In this document: positions 52,777 through 62,356 of the stretch, piece after piece
Numbering within the stretch: position 1 is the first letter of the stretch
Layout of the letters: every line of letters starts with the position of its first letter
Source of the DNA: Betaproteobacteria bacterium
Lineage (GTDB): Bacteria > Pseudomonadota > Gammaproteobacteria > Burkholderiales > Burkholderiaceae_C
Length of the DNA: 64,000 bases
NCBI GenBank assembly: GCA_947453725.1
Contig: CANGHH010000002.1
Coordinates: forward strand, 248,001 to 312,000
Reading direction: 5' to 3'
Translations under genes and position numbers: made by a program
The notes under the pieces: model-generated
Database searches by the model: none
Told to the model about the DNA's origin: nothing
The model's input: the letters and a program-made list of their open reading frames with translations, nothing else

Positions 52777-55146
52777 TTGGAAAAAACCGTCTGTGTGCGA
52801 GCGTCTGTTGGGACGCCAACCTGGAAAACACGCTCCGTTGCGCGAGCCGTGCGCAATGCAGTGACCTCTCAGGGGGGTATGCGGGCCGCTGCCGTTCCCG
52901 TCTTGCTCGCGATGTCCGCAGGTGGTGCAGTTGCCCAGGTCTCGACCGGTGGGCCAGCGTCGGCCGCAGCCGCGGCCGCAGCGCCACTCGCGCTCGAACA
53001 GATCACGATAACGGCCACGCGTAGAACCGGCACGCTGCAAGAGGTACCCGGGACCGTTCAGTCGATTTCCTCGTCGACTTTGGCTGATCTGGGCATCCAG
53101 GCCGTGTCGGACCTGCCTGCCCTGACGCCGGGCCTTGTGACCGCCAAGTCGGCGACCGTTGTCACCTTCTTGCGTGGTGTCGGCATCAACAGTTCGGGCT
53201 TCACCACCGAAGCGCCTGTCGCCATCTACCTCGATGGCCTGTACATGCCCAATCCGGCTTCCGGCGTCTTTTCCTTCAACAACATCGAGCGAATCGAGGT
53301 CCTGAAGGGGCCTCAGGGTACGCTGTACGGACGCAATTCCACCGCCGGCTTGATCAGCGTTGTCACCCGCGATCCAGAGCCGCAGCCCCGGATGGACATC
53401 TCTCTCGGGTTGGAGAGTTACAACACTAAGAACCTGAACTTCTATGGTTCGGCGCCCCTCGGCCAGAACCTGTCCCTCAGCATTTCTGCCATCGCTACGA
53501 AGCAGGACAAGGGCTGGGGACACAATGTCGTCACCGGCAACGAGATCCTGAAGAAGGATGAGCAAGGCGCCCACTTGAAGTTGTTGTGGAAGGTGGCGCC
53601 TGGCACCAAGGTGACGCTGAGCGGGTTCTACGACCACAACAACAGCGACATCGGGCTGGTCAACCCCATCTTCGCGGGCACTGTGGGTGTCGACGGCACG
53701 CGCAGCCTGGGCGACTACGACTATGCGGCGCGCCGCGATCCGAAGGGTGTCACCAAGCAATCCAGCGTGGCGTTGAAGATCGATCACGATGCGGGATTCG
53801 CGAAGTTCCTGAGCATCACCGGTTACCAGAATGCCAAGGCGGTGCAGGACTTCACGCAGAACGGAATTCCCGGCAATGCCGTTTTGGGCCAATCTGCAGT
53901 CGAAACCAGCTTGTCGGGCAACAGCAAGGCGCTGAGTCAGGAATTCCAACTCAGTTCGAAGGCTTCAACATCGCCTTTTGACTGGATCGTTGGCGCATTC
54001 TTCTTCCACAACGACACCGCGATCGGACAAGACGTCTGGGGCACGTGCATCGGCGCCACCTGCGCTGCCGCGCCGGTCCCGACCCGCGTTGCGGCCTTTC
54101 CGACGACACGGTCGTCTTCGGCCTATGCCGACGGCACCTACAAGGTTTTGGAAGGAACCCGGCTGACCCTCGGTGTTCGTTACACGGAAGACAAGAAGGG
54201 ACTGTCCGGATCGCAGGCACCGCTTGCCGGGCTCCCGAATTCGGTTGCCGCCTTGCCGCCGACGGTGGTGTTGCACCCCGGCGATCCCTATACCGGCAAT
54301 CCTGCGGGCATCCCGACTTCTGTCAATTTCCCGAAGACAACATACCGCGCGGTGCTGGCCCAGGACATCGCCAAGGACATCAATGCCTACCTGTCCTTCA
54401 ACCGCGGCTTCAAGTCCGGCGAATTCAATCCGGGGTCCTTTAGCAATCCGCCTTCCAGGCCAGAAGTGCTGGACTCCGTCGAACTTGGCGTGAAGTCGCA
54501 GTTGTTTGAACGTCGACTGCGCCTGAACGCTTCCGTATTCAACTATGACTACAAGGATATGCAGTTGCGTTCAACTGCGCCTCCTGCGCCTGCCGGCGGG
54601 TTCCTGCAGTTGAATGCGGCGAACGCCACGGTGCGCGGTCTTGACGTCGACTTCAGTTATCGCGCCACCGGCAACCTGACCCTGAGTGGCGGCTTTGAAT
54701 ATCTGGATGCGAAGTTCAAGACCTTCACCGGCGGGACCTGCTTCACGCTGCGCCCGATCGCCGGTGCCGTGCTGGGTGGCGTGGCGTCGGCAGCCTGCGA
54801 CTTGAGCGGCCGACCGATGCCCAACGCACCGAAGTTTTCGTCCACGCTCGGGTTCAAGTATGCGGTCGATACCGCCGTAGGCCCCTTGGTGTTCGCGGCC
54901 AACGACCAGTACAGGTCCGACTACCCCTTCGTCGCCGACGGCTCACTGCAGAACAAGGCCTATCACCTGGTCAATGCTTCGGCAACGTGGACAGCCCCGG
55001 GCGATCATTTCGACGTTCAGGTCTACGCCAAGAACTTGACCAATAAGTATTACGCGACTGGGGCAACGGGCGGTGTCGTCGGCAATGACGTCATGTATCC
55101 CGGCAGTCCGCGAATCGTCGGCGTGACGCTGGGCTACCACTACTGA
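52777..55146 (+). CDS. TonB-dependent outer-membrane receptor
   Basis: A 789-residue receptor read from a TTG with CGGAG seven bases upstream. A long N-region leads to a signal peptide (AAAVPVLLAMSAGGAVAQ), a TonB-box-like ITITATRR, a plug (LQEVPGTVQSISSSTLADLG, RIEVLKGPQGTLYGRNSTAG) and a 22-strand-type barrel ending in the aromatic IVGVTLGYHY. Receptors with the ERIEVLKGPQGTLYGRNS plug occur often in aromatic and lignin-derived compound clusters, beside siderophore uptake. Its place at the end of this cluster suggests import of the cluster's starting compound. The 174 bases before it contain no gene. Confidence 0.92.
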   Translation: MEKTVCVRASVGTPTWKTRSVARAVRNAVTSQGGMRAAAVPVLLAMSAGGAVAQVSTGGPASAAAAAAAPLALEQITITATRRTGTLQEVPGTVQSISSSTLADLGIQAVSDLPALTPGLVTAKSATVVTFLRGVGINSSGFTTEAPVAIYLDGLYMPNPASGVFSFNNIERIEVLKGPQGTLYGRNSTAGLISVVTRDPEPQPRMDISLGLESYNTKNLNFYGSAPLGQNLSLSISAIATKQDKGWGHNVVTGNEILKKDEQGAHLKLLWKVAPGTKVTLSGFYDHNNSDIGLVNPIFAGTVGVDGTRSLGDYDYAARRDPKGVTKQSSVALKIDHDAGFAKFLSITGYQNAKAVQDFTQNGIPGNAVLGQSAVETSLSGNSKALSQEFQLSSKASTSPFDWIVGAFFFHNDTAIGQDVWGTCIGATCAAAPVPTRVAAFPTTRSSSAYADGTYKVLEGTRLTLGVRYTEDKKGLSGSQAPLAGLPNSVAALPPTVVLHPGDPYTGNPAGIPTSVNFPKTTYRAVLAQDIAKDINAYLSFNRGFKSGEFNPGSFSNPPSRPEVLDSVELGVKSQLFERRLRLNASVFNYDYKDMQLRSTAPPAPAGGFLQLNAANATVRGLDVDFSYRATGNLTLSGGFEYLDAKFKTFTGGTCFTLRPIAGAVLGGVASAACDLSGRPMPNAPKFSSTLGFKYAVDTAVGPLVFAANDQYRSDYPFVADGSLQNKAYHLVNASATWTAPGDHFDVQVYAKNLTNKYYATGATGGVVGNDVMYPGSPRIVGVTLGYHY

Positions 55147-55238
55147 CCGGGCAGGGATCACGGGCGGACCACCGGACCGGGCCGATGAACAAGCATCGGC
55201 GCGGTCTGCTGGCGGATTGGCAATGATGAGAGTTCGAC

Positions 55239-55995
55239 ATGTTTGTCCGTCAGAGTTGGTTTGTCGCCGCCTGGGCCGATGAGATCGAATCGGGCGGCAC
55301 GATCGGCCGCACCTAGTTGGGCGAGTCGGTGCCGCCATACCGCGGCGAGTGAGGTGACGTCGTCGCCTTGGAAGACCACTGTTGCCATCGAGGACTGCCG
55401 CTTTCGCATGGTCGTGTCCGCGGCGAGCAGATCCAGTACGGGTACCACGGCCTGACGTTTGATGCGCGAGGTGCTTGCGTCGCGGTGCCGGGCCAGAAAC
55501 TCATCCCGTCTGCCGCAAGGTGCGGGGCTATCAAGTGGGCGAGCAGGATTACTTGAACTGGATCTGGATGGGTGGCGAGGACCGTGCAGATGCATCGGTG
55601 ATCCCACGACACCCTTGGGAGGAAGACCCGGCCAGGGAGTACGTGAAGGACCGCTACCCCATCGCGGCAAGATACCTGCTGATCACCGACAACCTGATGG
55701 AACTGAGCCACGTCGGCTACGTTCACACCGGACTATTGGCGGCACGCCGCAGGCGCACTCCGACGCCGAGACAACGATGCGGCCGACCGACCTGTGGGCG
55801 AGCCTGGAAGTCACCTTCGCCGAGGACAAGCTGGTGGTCGAAGCGCACCAGGTCTCTCTCATGCGGTGGCCAACGCCGCTGGTGATGATCGCTTCGGACG
55901 CCGGGATGATGCGCGCTCGCCGGTTGGTGCAGGCCAGGTTGGACGCTGCAGCGGCGCAGCGGCTTGTCCCGGTCAGCGTGACCATTTCGGAGTAA
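55239..55995 (+). pseudogene. Degraded Rieske oxygenase (VanA-like) with stops, frameshifts and an internal deletion
   Basis: The ruin of an oxygenase subunit gene. It begins MFVRQSWFVAAWADEIESGG, then meets an in-frame TAG (55314-55316) and a TGA (about 55350-55352). In the same frame it continues VVALEDHCCHRGLPLSHGRV and QYGYHGLTFDARG. Around 55508 the homology moves to another frame (QDYLNWIWMGGEDRADAS, TDNLMELSHVGYVHTG), and near 55735 to a third (GGTPQAHSDAETTMRPTDLW, then the C-terminal FAEDKLVVEAHQ). The total is about 250 residues against a usual 340-350, so part of the catalytic domain is deleted. In the Rieske motif CxH...CxxH the second Cys is Tyr. The gene cannot make a working enzyme; it once probably demethylated or hydroxylated an aromatic. 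Confidence 0.85.
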
Positions 55996-56227
55996 ACGGG
56001 CGGGGTCGAGCGTCGCGCGAGATTCCGCCTCGGACCGGTATTGGGTCTACCTGAAGCGGTCGGTCATGAATACCTGCAACTGGCCGCCAGCCGGCACGCC
56101 CGCTTCCGGTCGGCTTGAGTTGCAAGCCCGGTGGGCTGCGTCGCGGCATCCAGTCTGGCGATGCCGGCGCGCCATCGCAGGAACCCGTGCCACGTGCCTG
56201 GCACCCAGGCACGCGGCGCAGCCGTCT

Positions 56228-57013
56228 TCAGCCCGCGGCGCGCGCCGCCAGCACCGGGATCAGCGCCGCGCGGTAGGCTGCCGAGCCGTGCAGGTCGCTG
56301 TTCAGATCGTCGGCCGGCACCGTGGCACCGGCCAGCGCGGCGGCGCTGTAGTCCGCCGCCAGCAGGGCTTCCAGGCCGCTGGCGCGGAAGACGCCGCCGG
56401 CACCGGCACCGGTCACGGCCACGCGCACGCCGGACTGACCCTGGCTGACGAACACACCGACCAGCGAAAAGCGCGAAGCGGGCTGCTTGAACTTCTGCCA
56501 GCCGGCCTTCTGCGGGATCGGGAAGCTGACGGCGGTGACGATCTCGCCGTCGTTCAAGGCGGTGGTGAACATGCCCAGGAAGAAGTCGTCGGCGGCGATC
56601 TGGCGCTGGTTGGTGTGCACCGTGGCGCCCAGGCCCAGCACGGCAGCCGGGTAGCAGGCGGCGGGGTCGTTGTTGGCCAGGCTGCCGCCCAGCGTGCCGC
56701 GGTTGCGCACCTGGCGGTCGCCGATGTGGCCGGCCAGGTCGGCCAGCGCCGGAATGGCCGCCTGCACGTCGGGGCTGGCGGCCACTTCGGCGTGGGTCGT
56801 GCCGGCGCCGATGACCAGGGCGTTGCCGTCCCTGCGGATGCCCTTGAGTTCGGCGATGGCGCCCAGGTCGACCACCGTGCTGGGCGCGATCAAGCCCAGC
56901 TTCATCGACTGCAGCAGCGTCTGGCCGCCGGACATGTACTTGGCGTCTTCCTGGCCGGCCAGCTGGCTGGCTTCAACCAGGGTGCCGGGTGTGGCGTATG
57001 CGAATGCTTGCAT
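56228..57013 (-). CDS. coxM: Molybdenum hydroxylase FAD subunit (CoxM-like)
   Basis: The 261-residue flavin subunit passes electrons from the [2Fe-2S] clusters to the final acceptor. FAD-binding segments are KYMSGGQTLLQSMKLG near residue 30 and HIGDRQVRNRGTLGGSLANNDPAACYPA near 95-120, both standard for the CO dehydrogenase/xanthine dehydrogenase medium subunit. AAGGA precedes the ATG by six bases. It is the last gene of the operon, 12 bases behind the large subunit. Together with that subunit and the small one it forms a complete three-subunit enzyme, unlike the two-subunit set at 31.6-34.5 kb. Confidence 0.93.
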   Translation of the reverse strand: MQAFAYATPGTLVEASQLAGQEDAKYMSGGQTLLQSMKLGLIAPSTVVDLGAIAELKGIRRDGNALVIGAGTTHAEVAASPDVQAAIPALADLAGHIGDRQVRNRGTLGGSLANNDPAACYPAAVLGLGATVHTNQRQIAADDFFLGMFTTALNDGEIVTAVSFPIPQKAGWQKFKQPASRFSLVGVFVSQGQSGVRVAVTGAGAGGVFRASGLEALLAADYSAAALAGATVPADDLNSDLHGSAAYRAALIPVLAARAAG

Positions 57014-57025
57014 GGTGCTTCCTTC

Positions 57026-59377
57026 TTACTTCGATGCCTGGACGGCTTTCCACACATTGTGCGGGCTGGCGGGCATCGGCATGTCCTTGACCCCCAGCGC
57101 GTGGCAGACGGCGTTGATCAGCGCCGGCGGGCTGCCGATGGCGCCGGCCTCGCCGCAGCCCTTCACCCCCAGCGGGTTGTGGGTGCACGGGGTCCCCTTC
57201 ACCGTCTCGACCGTGAAGTGGCAGAAGTCGTCGGCGCGCGGCATCGCATAGTCCATGTAGCTGCCGGTCAGCAACTGGCCGCTGTCGGGGTCGTAGACGC
57301 AGTCTTCGCGCAGCGCCTGACCGATGCCCTGGGCCAGGCCACCGTGGACCTGGCCTTCGACGATCATCGGGTTGATGACATTGCCGAAGTCGTCGCAGGC
57401 GGTGAAGCGGTCGACCCGCACCACGCCGGTCTGCGGGTCGATTTCGACCTCGCAGATGTAGGTCCCGGCCGGGTAAGTGAAGTTGCTCGGGTCGTAGAAG
57501 GCGTTCTCATTGAGGCCCGGCTCCAGCTTGTCGTGCGGGAAGTTGTGCGGCACATAGGCCGTCAGGCTGACGCTGGCGAAGGGCACGCTCTTGTCGGTGC
57601 CGGCCACCTTGAAGGCGCCGTTCTCGAAGACGACGTCGCTGTCGGCGGCTTCCATCAGGTGGGCGGCGATCTTCTTGCCTTTGGCGATGACCTTGTCCAG
57701 CGCCTTGACGATGGCCGTGCCGCCGACGGCCAGTGAGCGGCTGCCGTAGGTGCCCATGCCGAACAGCACCTTGCCGGTGTCGCCGTGCTCGATGCTGATG
57801 TCCTCCATCGGGATGCCGAGCTTGTCGGCCACCACCTGCGCGAAGGTCGTCTCGTGGCCCTGGCCGTGGCTGTGGCTGCCGGTGAAGACCGTGACCTTGC
57901 CGGTGGGGTGGACGCGGACCTCGCCGGCTTCGAACAGGCCGGCCCGTGCGCCCAGGGCACCGGCCACCGAAGACGGTGCGATGCCGCAGGCTTCGATGTA
58001 GGCGCTGTAGCCGATGCCGCGCTTCAGGCCCTGCAGTTCCGACGCCGCCTTGCGGGCCTCGAAGCCGGCCACGTCGGCCAGTTCGATGGCCCGGCTCATC
58101 GTGGCTTCGTAGTCGCCGGTGTCGTAGGTCAGGCCGACCGGCGTCGCGTAGGGGAAGGTGGTGATGAAGTTGCGGCGGCGCAGTTCGGCCGGGTCGATGC
58201 CCAGTTCGCGGGCCGCGGTTTCGACCATGCGTTCCACCGTGTAGGTCGCCTCGGGCCGGCCCGCGCCGCGGTAGGCGTCGACCGGGCTGGTGTTGGTGAA
58301 CACCGAGGTGACCGTGGCCACGATCTTCGGCGTCGCGTACTGGCCGGCCAGCAGCGTGGCGTAGAGGATGGTCGGCACCGCGCTGGCGAAGGTGCTGAGG
58401 TAGGCGCCCAGGTTGGCCGTGGTGTCGACCTGGAAGGCGACGAACTTGCCGTCCTTGTCCAGGCCCAGCCTGGCCGTGGTCAGGTGGTCGCGGCCGTGGG
58501 CGTCGGACAGGAAGGCCTCGCTGCGGTCGGCGGTCCACTTGATCGGCCGGCGGATCTGCTTGCTGGCCCAGACCAGCGCCGTCTCTTCGCCGTACAGGAA
58601 GATCTTGCTGCCAAAGCCGCCGCCGACGTCGGGCGCGACAACGCGCATCTTGTGTTCGGGAATGCCCAGCACGAAGGCGCACATCAGCAGGCGTTCGACG
58701 TGCGGGTTCTGGTTGGACACATACAGCGTGTACTCGTCGCTGCTCGGGTTCCAGTGCGCATTGGCTGCACGCGGCTCGATGGCGTTGGGCGCCAGGCGGT
58801 TGTTGCGGAAGGTCAGGGTGGTGACGTGGGCCGCGGTCTTGAAGGCTTCGGCAACGCCTGCGGCGTCGCCGATCTGCCACTGGTAGCAGCGGTTGTCGGG
58901 CGCCTCAACGTGCACGCTGGCGCCGGTCGCGGTGATGTCGCTGATGTCGACGACTGCCGGCAGCACGGCGTAGTCGACCTCGATCAGGTTGGCCGCGGCA
59001 CGCGCCTGCTCCTGCGTCTCGGCGACGATGAGCGCGACGCGGTCGCCGACGTAGCGCACCTTGCCGTCGGCCAGCACCGGGTGCTTGGGCTCCTTCATCG
59101 GCGTGCCGTCGATGTTGTTGATCAGCCAGCCGCAGGGCAGGCCGCCGACGGCCTTGAAGTGTTCGCCGGTGAAGATGCCCAGCACGCCGGGCGCGGCTTC
59201 GGCGGCCGACACGTCCAGGCGCTGGATGACGGCGTGGGCGTGCGGGCTGCGCAGGAAGTGGCCGTAGGTCTGGCCATGCAGCGTGATGTCGTCGGTGTAC
59301 TGGCCGTTGCCGGTGAGGAAGCGCGCGTCTTCGCGGCGCTTCACGCTCTGGCCGATGAATCCGGGTCTTGCGGTCAT
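57026..59377 (-). CDS. Molybdenum hydroxylase large subunit (CoxL form II)
   Basis: A 783-residue Mo-MCD-binding catalytic subunit. It has [17 protein letters not shown] at the start, [14 protein letters not shown] for the pterin, and [13 protein letters not shown], which contains the form II signature AYRGAGR. The catalytic Glu is in [15 protein letters not shown]. True CO dehydrogenases have AYxCSFR, so this is more likely an aldehyde or heterocycle hydroxylase, although form II enzymes are often labelled carbon-monoxide dehydrogenase. GAGGGA lies seven bases before the ATG. It is flanked by its own iron-sulfur and flavin subunit genes. It resembles the large subunit at 32-34.5 kb in architecture, so the window has two such enzymes. 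Confidence 0.93.
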   Translation of the reverse strand: MTARPGFIGQSVKRREDARFLTGNGQYTDDITLHGQTYGHFLRSPHAHAVIQRLDVSAAEAAPGVLGIFTGEHFKAVGGLPCGWLINNIDGTPMKEPKHPVLADGKVRYVGDRVALIVAETQEQARAAANLIEVDYAVLPAVVDISDITATGASVHVEAPDNRCYQWQIGDAAGVAEAFKTAAHVTTLTFRNNRLAPNAIEPRAANAHWNPSSDEYTLYVSNQNPHVERLLMCAFVLGIPEHKMRVVAPDVGGGFGSKIFLYGEETALVWASKQIRRPIKWTADRSEAFLSDAHGRDHLTTARLGLDKDGKFVAFQVDTTANLGAYLSTFASAVPTILYATLLAGQYATPKIVATVTSVFTNTSPVDAYRGAGRPEATYTVERMVETAARELGIDPAELRRRNFITTFPYATPVGLTYDTGDYEATMSRAIELADVAGFEARKAASELQGLKRGIGYSAYIEACGIAPSSVAGALGARAGLFEAGEVRVHPTGKVTVFTGSHSHGQGHETTFAQVVADKLGIPMEDISIEHGDTGKVLFGMGTYGSRSLAVGGTAIVKALDKVIAKGKKIAAHLMEAADSDVVFENGAFKVAGTDKSVPFASVSLTAYVPHNFPHDKLEPGLNENAFYDPSNFTYPAGTYICEVEIDPQTGVVRVDRFTACDDFGNVINPMIVEGQVHGGLAQGIGQALREDCVYDPDSGQLLTGSYMDYAMPRADDFCHFTVETVKGTPCTHNPLGVKGCGEAGAIGSPPALINAVCHALGVKDMPMPASPHNVWKAVQASK

Positions 59378-59387
59378 GGTCGTTCCC

Positions 59388-59858
<471 letters not shown>

Positions 59859-59975
59859 GGGCAATCTCCTGGTAATGCCAAGCGTCGCATCCTAGGCAAG
59901 GCGGCCCGCTTTGGCGCGCTGCCACAAACACCTATGAACGGCTTTGCATAGACCCGAGGGTTGCCCCTGGCGGGC

Positions 59976-61079
59976 TCAGGGGGCCTTCGCCTTGCGGAAG
60001 GTCCACCAGGGCAGCGCGCGGGTCAGCGACAGCACCTCGCCGGGCTGCGCCAGGCTGTAGCCGGGCAGGGCGCCGACGGCGCGTTGCCAGGCCGGGTCGT
60101 GCAGCGCGCGGCGCAGGGCCCGAACGGCGGGCAGTTCCAGCGCGTCGTCCAGACAGACCAGGAAGTAGTCGTCTTCGGCCAGTGCCACGAAGTCCAGGCC
60201 GTAGGCGCGGGCCGCCGCCTCGATGGCGATGCCCGTGTCGGCCAGACCGCCGGCCACGGCCGCGGCGACCGCGGTGTGGCTGTCCTCGGTGCGCGCCACC
60301 ACCAGGCGCACCGGGTCTATCGCCGCCAGCGCCAGCAGGTGGGTGGTCAGCAGCCGGGTGGCAGAACCCGCCTGGCGCTGCGCGAAGCGCGCCCGTTGCG
60401 CGGCCACGTCGGCCAGGCCTCGCAAGGCCTGCGGGTTGCCCGCCGGCACCACCAGGCCCTGGGTGCGCCGGGTGCAGCCGATCAGCTTGTGGCGGCCCGG
60501 CTTGAGCAGCGGCTTCAGGCTGTCGGCGAACAGCGCCGCGCCTTCGGTCAGCGGCGGCACGTGGAAGCCGGCCACCGCGCAGCGGCCTTCGGCCAGCGCG
60601 CGCAGCGCGTCGATGCTGCCGGCGAAGCGCAGGTCGATGTGCAGGCGTTCGGCGTCGCGTGCCGTCTCGCGCAAGGCGGGCAGCGCCAGGTCGTGGCTGG
60701 CGTAGACCGTCAACACCTGCTGGCTGCCGTCCAGCGCCTCGGCCAGCACGCGCTCCAGGTCGGCGCGCAGCGCTTCGATGTGCGGCGTCAGGCGCGCCCG
60801 GGCGTGGGTCTCGGCCCACAGCAGTCGCTCGGCGAAGGGTGTCAGCCGCGCCGGGTGGCCCTGCACCCAGTTGACCAGCGGTTCGCCCAGGACCGTCTGC
60901 CAGTGCTTCAGCGCGCCCCAGACATGGCGGTAGGACGCCCCGGTGGCGGTGGCGGCGCGCTGGATCGAGCCGTGTTCGTGGACCGCCGACAGCAGGTCGA
61001 ACAGCGGGTTCTGCAAGGCAGCGCCGCGCTGGCCCTCGGGCTCGAAGGTGTACTGGAGGTGGACGCCGCGGGCTTTCAT
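59976..61079 (-). CDS. ModE-like HTH regulator with periplasmic-binding-protein-like sensor domain
   Basis: A 367-residue regulator. The N-terminal 110 residues form a ModE/LysR-like winged helix (LFDLLSAVHEHGSIQRAATATGASYRHVWGALKHWQ) and a linker helix. The rest is a substrate-binding-protein fold (VLTVYASHDLALPALRETARD, LIGCTRRTQGLVVPAGNP, ASVAAAVAGGLADTGIAIEAAA-type core) of the kind used to sense molybdate, tungstate or a molybdopterin-related ligand. It sits 117 bases upstream of the CoxS-like start on the same strand and 1 kb from the AOR operon, so control of Mo/W enzymes is a sound inference. The ligand cannot be read from the sequence. Confidence 0.8.
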   Translation of the reverse strand: MKARGVHLQYTFEPEGQRGAALQNPLFDLLSAVHEHGSIQRAATATGASYRHVWGALKHWQTVLGEPLVNWVQGHPARLTPFAERLLWAETHARARLTPHIEALRADLERVLAEALDGSQQVLTVYASHDLALPALRETARDAERLHIDLRFAGSIDALRALAEGRCAVAGFHVPPLTEGAALFADSLKPLLKPGRHKLIGCTRRTQGLVVPAGNPQALRGLADVAAQRARFAQRQAGSATRLLTTHLLALAAIDPVRLVVARTEDSHTAVAAAVAGGLADTGIAIEAAARAYGLDFVALAEDDYFLVCLDDALELPAVRALRRALHDPAWQRAVGALPGYSLAQPGEVLSLTRALPWWTFRKAKAP

Positions 61080-61286
61080 GCGCAGGACGATAAGGGAACC
61101 CGCCGCAGCGACCCAGCAGCGCGCTGGCGCTGCTGTTCCGGCCTGGCTTCCATCCGGATCTGCGCCAGGACCCGCAGGCGCTGATCGGGATGCCGGCGGG
61201 ACGCTTGCATCACGCCGGACAGTCGCTCACGCGCTGGTTCGTCGCGTGCGACACGCCAGCGCGCCGAGCCGTTTACGCGCAGCGAA

Positions 61287-61838
61287 TCAGCGTGCCCGGC
61301 GGCCGCTGACGGCCATGCCGAAAAGTGCCAATCCGACCAGCGCCAGCGTGGCGGGTTCCGGCACCTGAGCCGCGACCTCGTTGACCGAGGCGTACGCCGT
61401 ATCGCCGTTGAAGCCATCGGTGCCCGCGTAGAGCGAGGTGCCGAGACCGAAGCCCTGGACGCCGTAGTAGTTGTGCGTGTTGGACGCGGCGCTGGTCTGA
61501 TTGGTCTCCAGGCGCCAGGTATCGCTGCCCGTGAGGTAGAGGTTGTCGAAGAGGCCCGCGGTGAGGTCGTTCCATGCCCAGGCCCCGTAGGTGTAAAGGC
61601 CCCCGTTAGAACTGTGCCCCGACCCGCTGAGGTCGAAGGTCCAGGCTTCACCGGTGCCGCTGGTCGGCGCAGCCGAGACCCCCGTGACGGTCTTGCCGGG
61701 ATCGTTGCCGAAGGTCAGCACGGCCGTATCGGAGGAACCGTTCTGAACCATGAAGGCCCAGCCAATCTCGGAAGCTTGGGCCGAAGCGCAGGCCATCAAT
61801 GCGCCGATTGCCAGCGCACTGGATACTTTTTTAATCAC
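61287..61838 (-). CDS. PEP-CTERM sorted exported protein
   Basis: A 183-residue secreted protein. A signal peptide (SSALAIGALMACASAQA) leads a Ser/Gly/Asn/Thr-rich beta-type body. It ends in the exosortase tag VPEPATLALVGLALFGMAVSGRRAR, that is Val-Pro-Glu-Pro, a hydrophobic helix and an Arg cluster. EpsH/XrtA-type exosortases cleave this tag, and the products go to the surface or matrix; the exosortase itself is not in view. The GTG is chosen because AGGGAG lies eight bases before it and the signal peptide then starts correctly. The 207 bases between it and the regulator gene contain nothing recognisable. Confidence 0.88.
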   Translation of the reverse strand: MIKKVSSALAIGALMACASAQASEIGWAFMVQNGSSDTAVLTFGNDPGKTVTGVSAAPTSGTGEAWTFDLSGSGHSSNGGLYTYGAWAWNDLTAGLFDNLYLTGSDTWRLETNQTSAASNTHNYYGVQGFGLGTSLYAGTDGFNGDTAYASVNEVAAQVPEPATLALVGLALFGMAVSGRRAR

Positions 61839-61982
61839 TTGATGACTCCCTATTTCCGCGGCAGCTGGGGCTGGGACATTCCACAGCCTCATGGTGTGCC
61901 GCGTTCAGAACCCGTCCTCGACCTGCAGCGACGCGCCGCAGCCATCCAGATTGGTCTGAGAATCATCCCAAAGACGGCTTAA

Positions 61983-62000
61983 GCCAGACTTAAGTTTGGC
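61983..62000. promoter_or_regulatory. 18-bp near-perfect palindrome upstream of the PEP-CTERM gene
   Basis: GCCAGACTTAAGTTTGGC: nine-base arms with one mismatched pair around the centre ACTTAAGT, about 145 bases upstream of the PEP-CTERM start and just past the AOR operon end. It could be an operator for a dimeric regulator. No protein is known to bind it. Confidence 0.45.
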
Positions 62001-62005
62001 CTCGC

Positions 62006-62024
62006 ACCCCCCGAGACAGGGGGT
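62006..62024 (-). terminator. Possible hairpin terminator of the AOR operon
   Basis: ACCCCC and GGGGGT form a six-base stem around a seven-base loop, 24 bases beyond the last stop of the minus-strand AOR operon. No U-run follows, so Rho-independent stopping is uncertain. Part of it resembles the extragenic repeat near purH. Confidence 0.4.
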
Positions 62025-62047
62025 TCCAGCGCAGGGAAGCTGGCCGT

Positions 62048-62338
62048 TCAGCCGCCGCCGCGCTGCAGGTAGAGGTCGAAGTAGCGCATGAAGTCAGCGC
62101 GCGCTTCGTTGCCAACGCCAATGAAGACGAAGGTCACGGTCATGCGCGGCAGGCGGACCATGGCGATCTGGCGTGGCGGGAGCACCGTCCAGACCAGTTG
62201 GAGGTGGCCGCTGGCGATGGCGACGTGTGCCTGCCCCGGATGCAGATTCAGCGCCTGATCGCGCACCGCACCCGGCAGCCAACGCAGCCACTCGGTCTCG
62301 GTGCAGCCGTATTCGCGCTCGAAACGCTCGGCGATCAA
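62048..62338 (-). CDS. Small conserved-looking protein of unknown function in the AOR operon
   Basis: A 96-residue protein read from a TTG 18 bases after the MoaD-like stop. I do not recognise a family. It has an N-terminal helix (IAERFEREYGCTETEWLRWLPGAV), then strands typical of a small alpha/beta sandwich (GQAHVAIASGHLQLVWTVLPPRQIAMVRLPRMTVTFVFIG), and ends in a helix (ADFMRYFDLYLQRGGG). There is no signal peptide or membrane helix. The C-terminal Gly-Gly-Gly is curious beside a MoaD-like Gly-Gly protein. No ribosome site is strong, so coupling to the upstream gene is likely. A role in pterin, tungsten or sulfur handling for the oxidoreductase is a guess from position. Confidence 0.65.
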   Translation of the reverse strand: MIAERFEREYGCTETEWLRWLPGAVRDQALNLHPGQAHVAIASGHLQLVWTVLPPRQIAMVRLPRMTVTFVFIGVGNEARADFMRYFDLYLQRGGG

Positions 62339-62356
62339 GCCGGGTCAACCAAGGGC

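Noticed and set aside
55459..55995. An intact small gene in one of the frames over the Rieske remnant
   Set aside because: Only its last 90 or so residues resemble the oxygenase C-terminus; the rest of the frame is out-of-frame translation of the same decayed gene.
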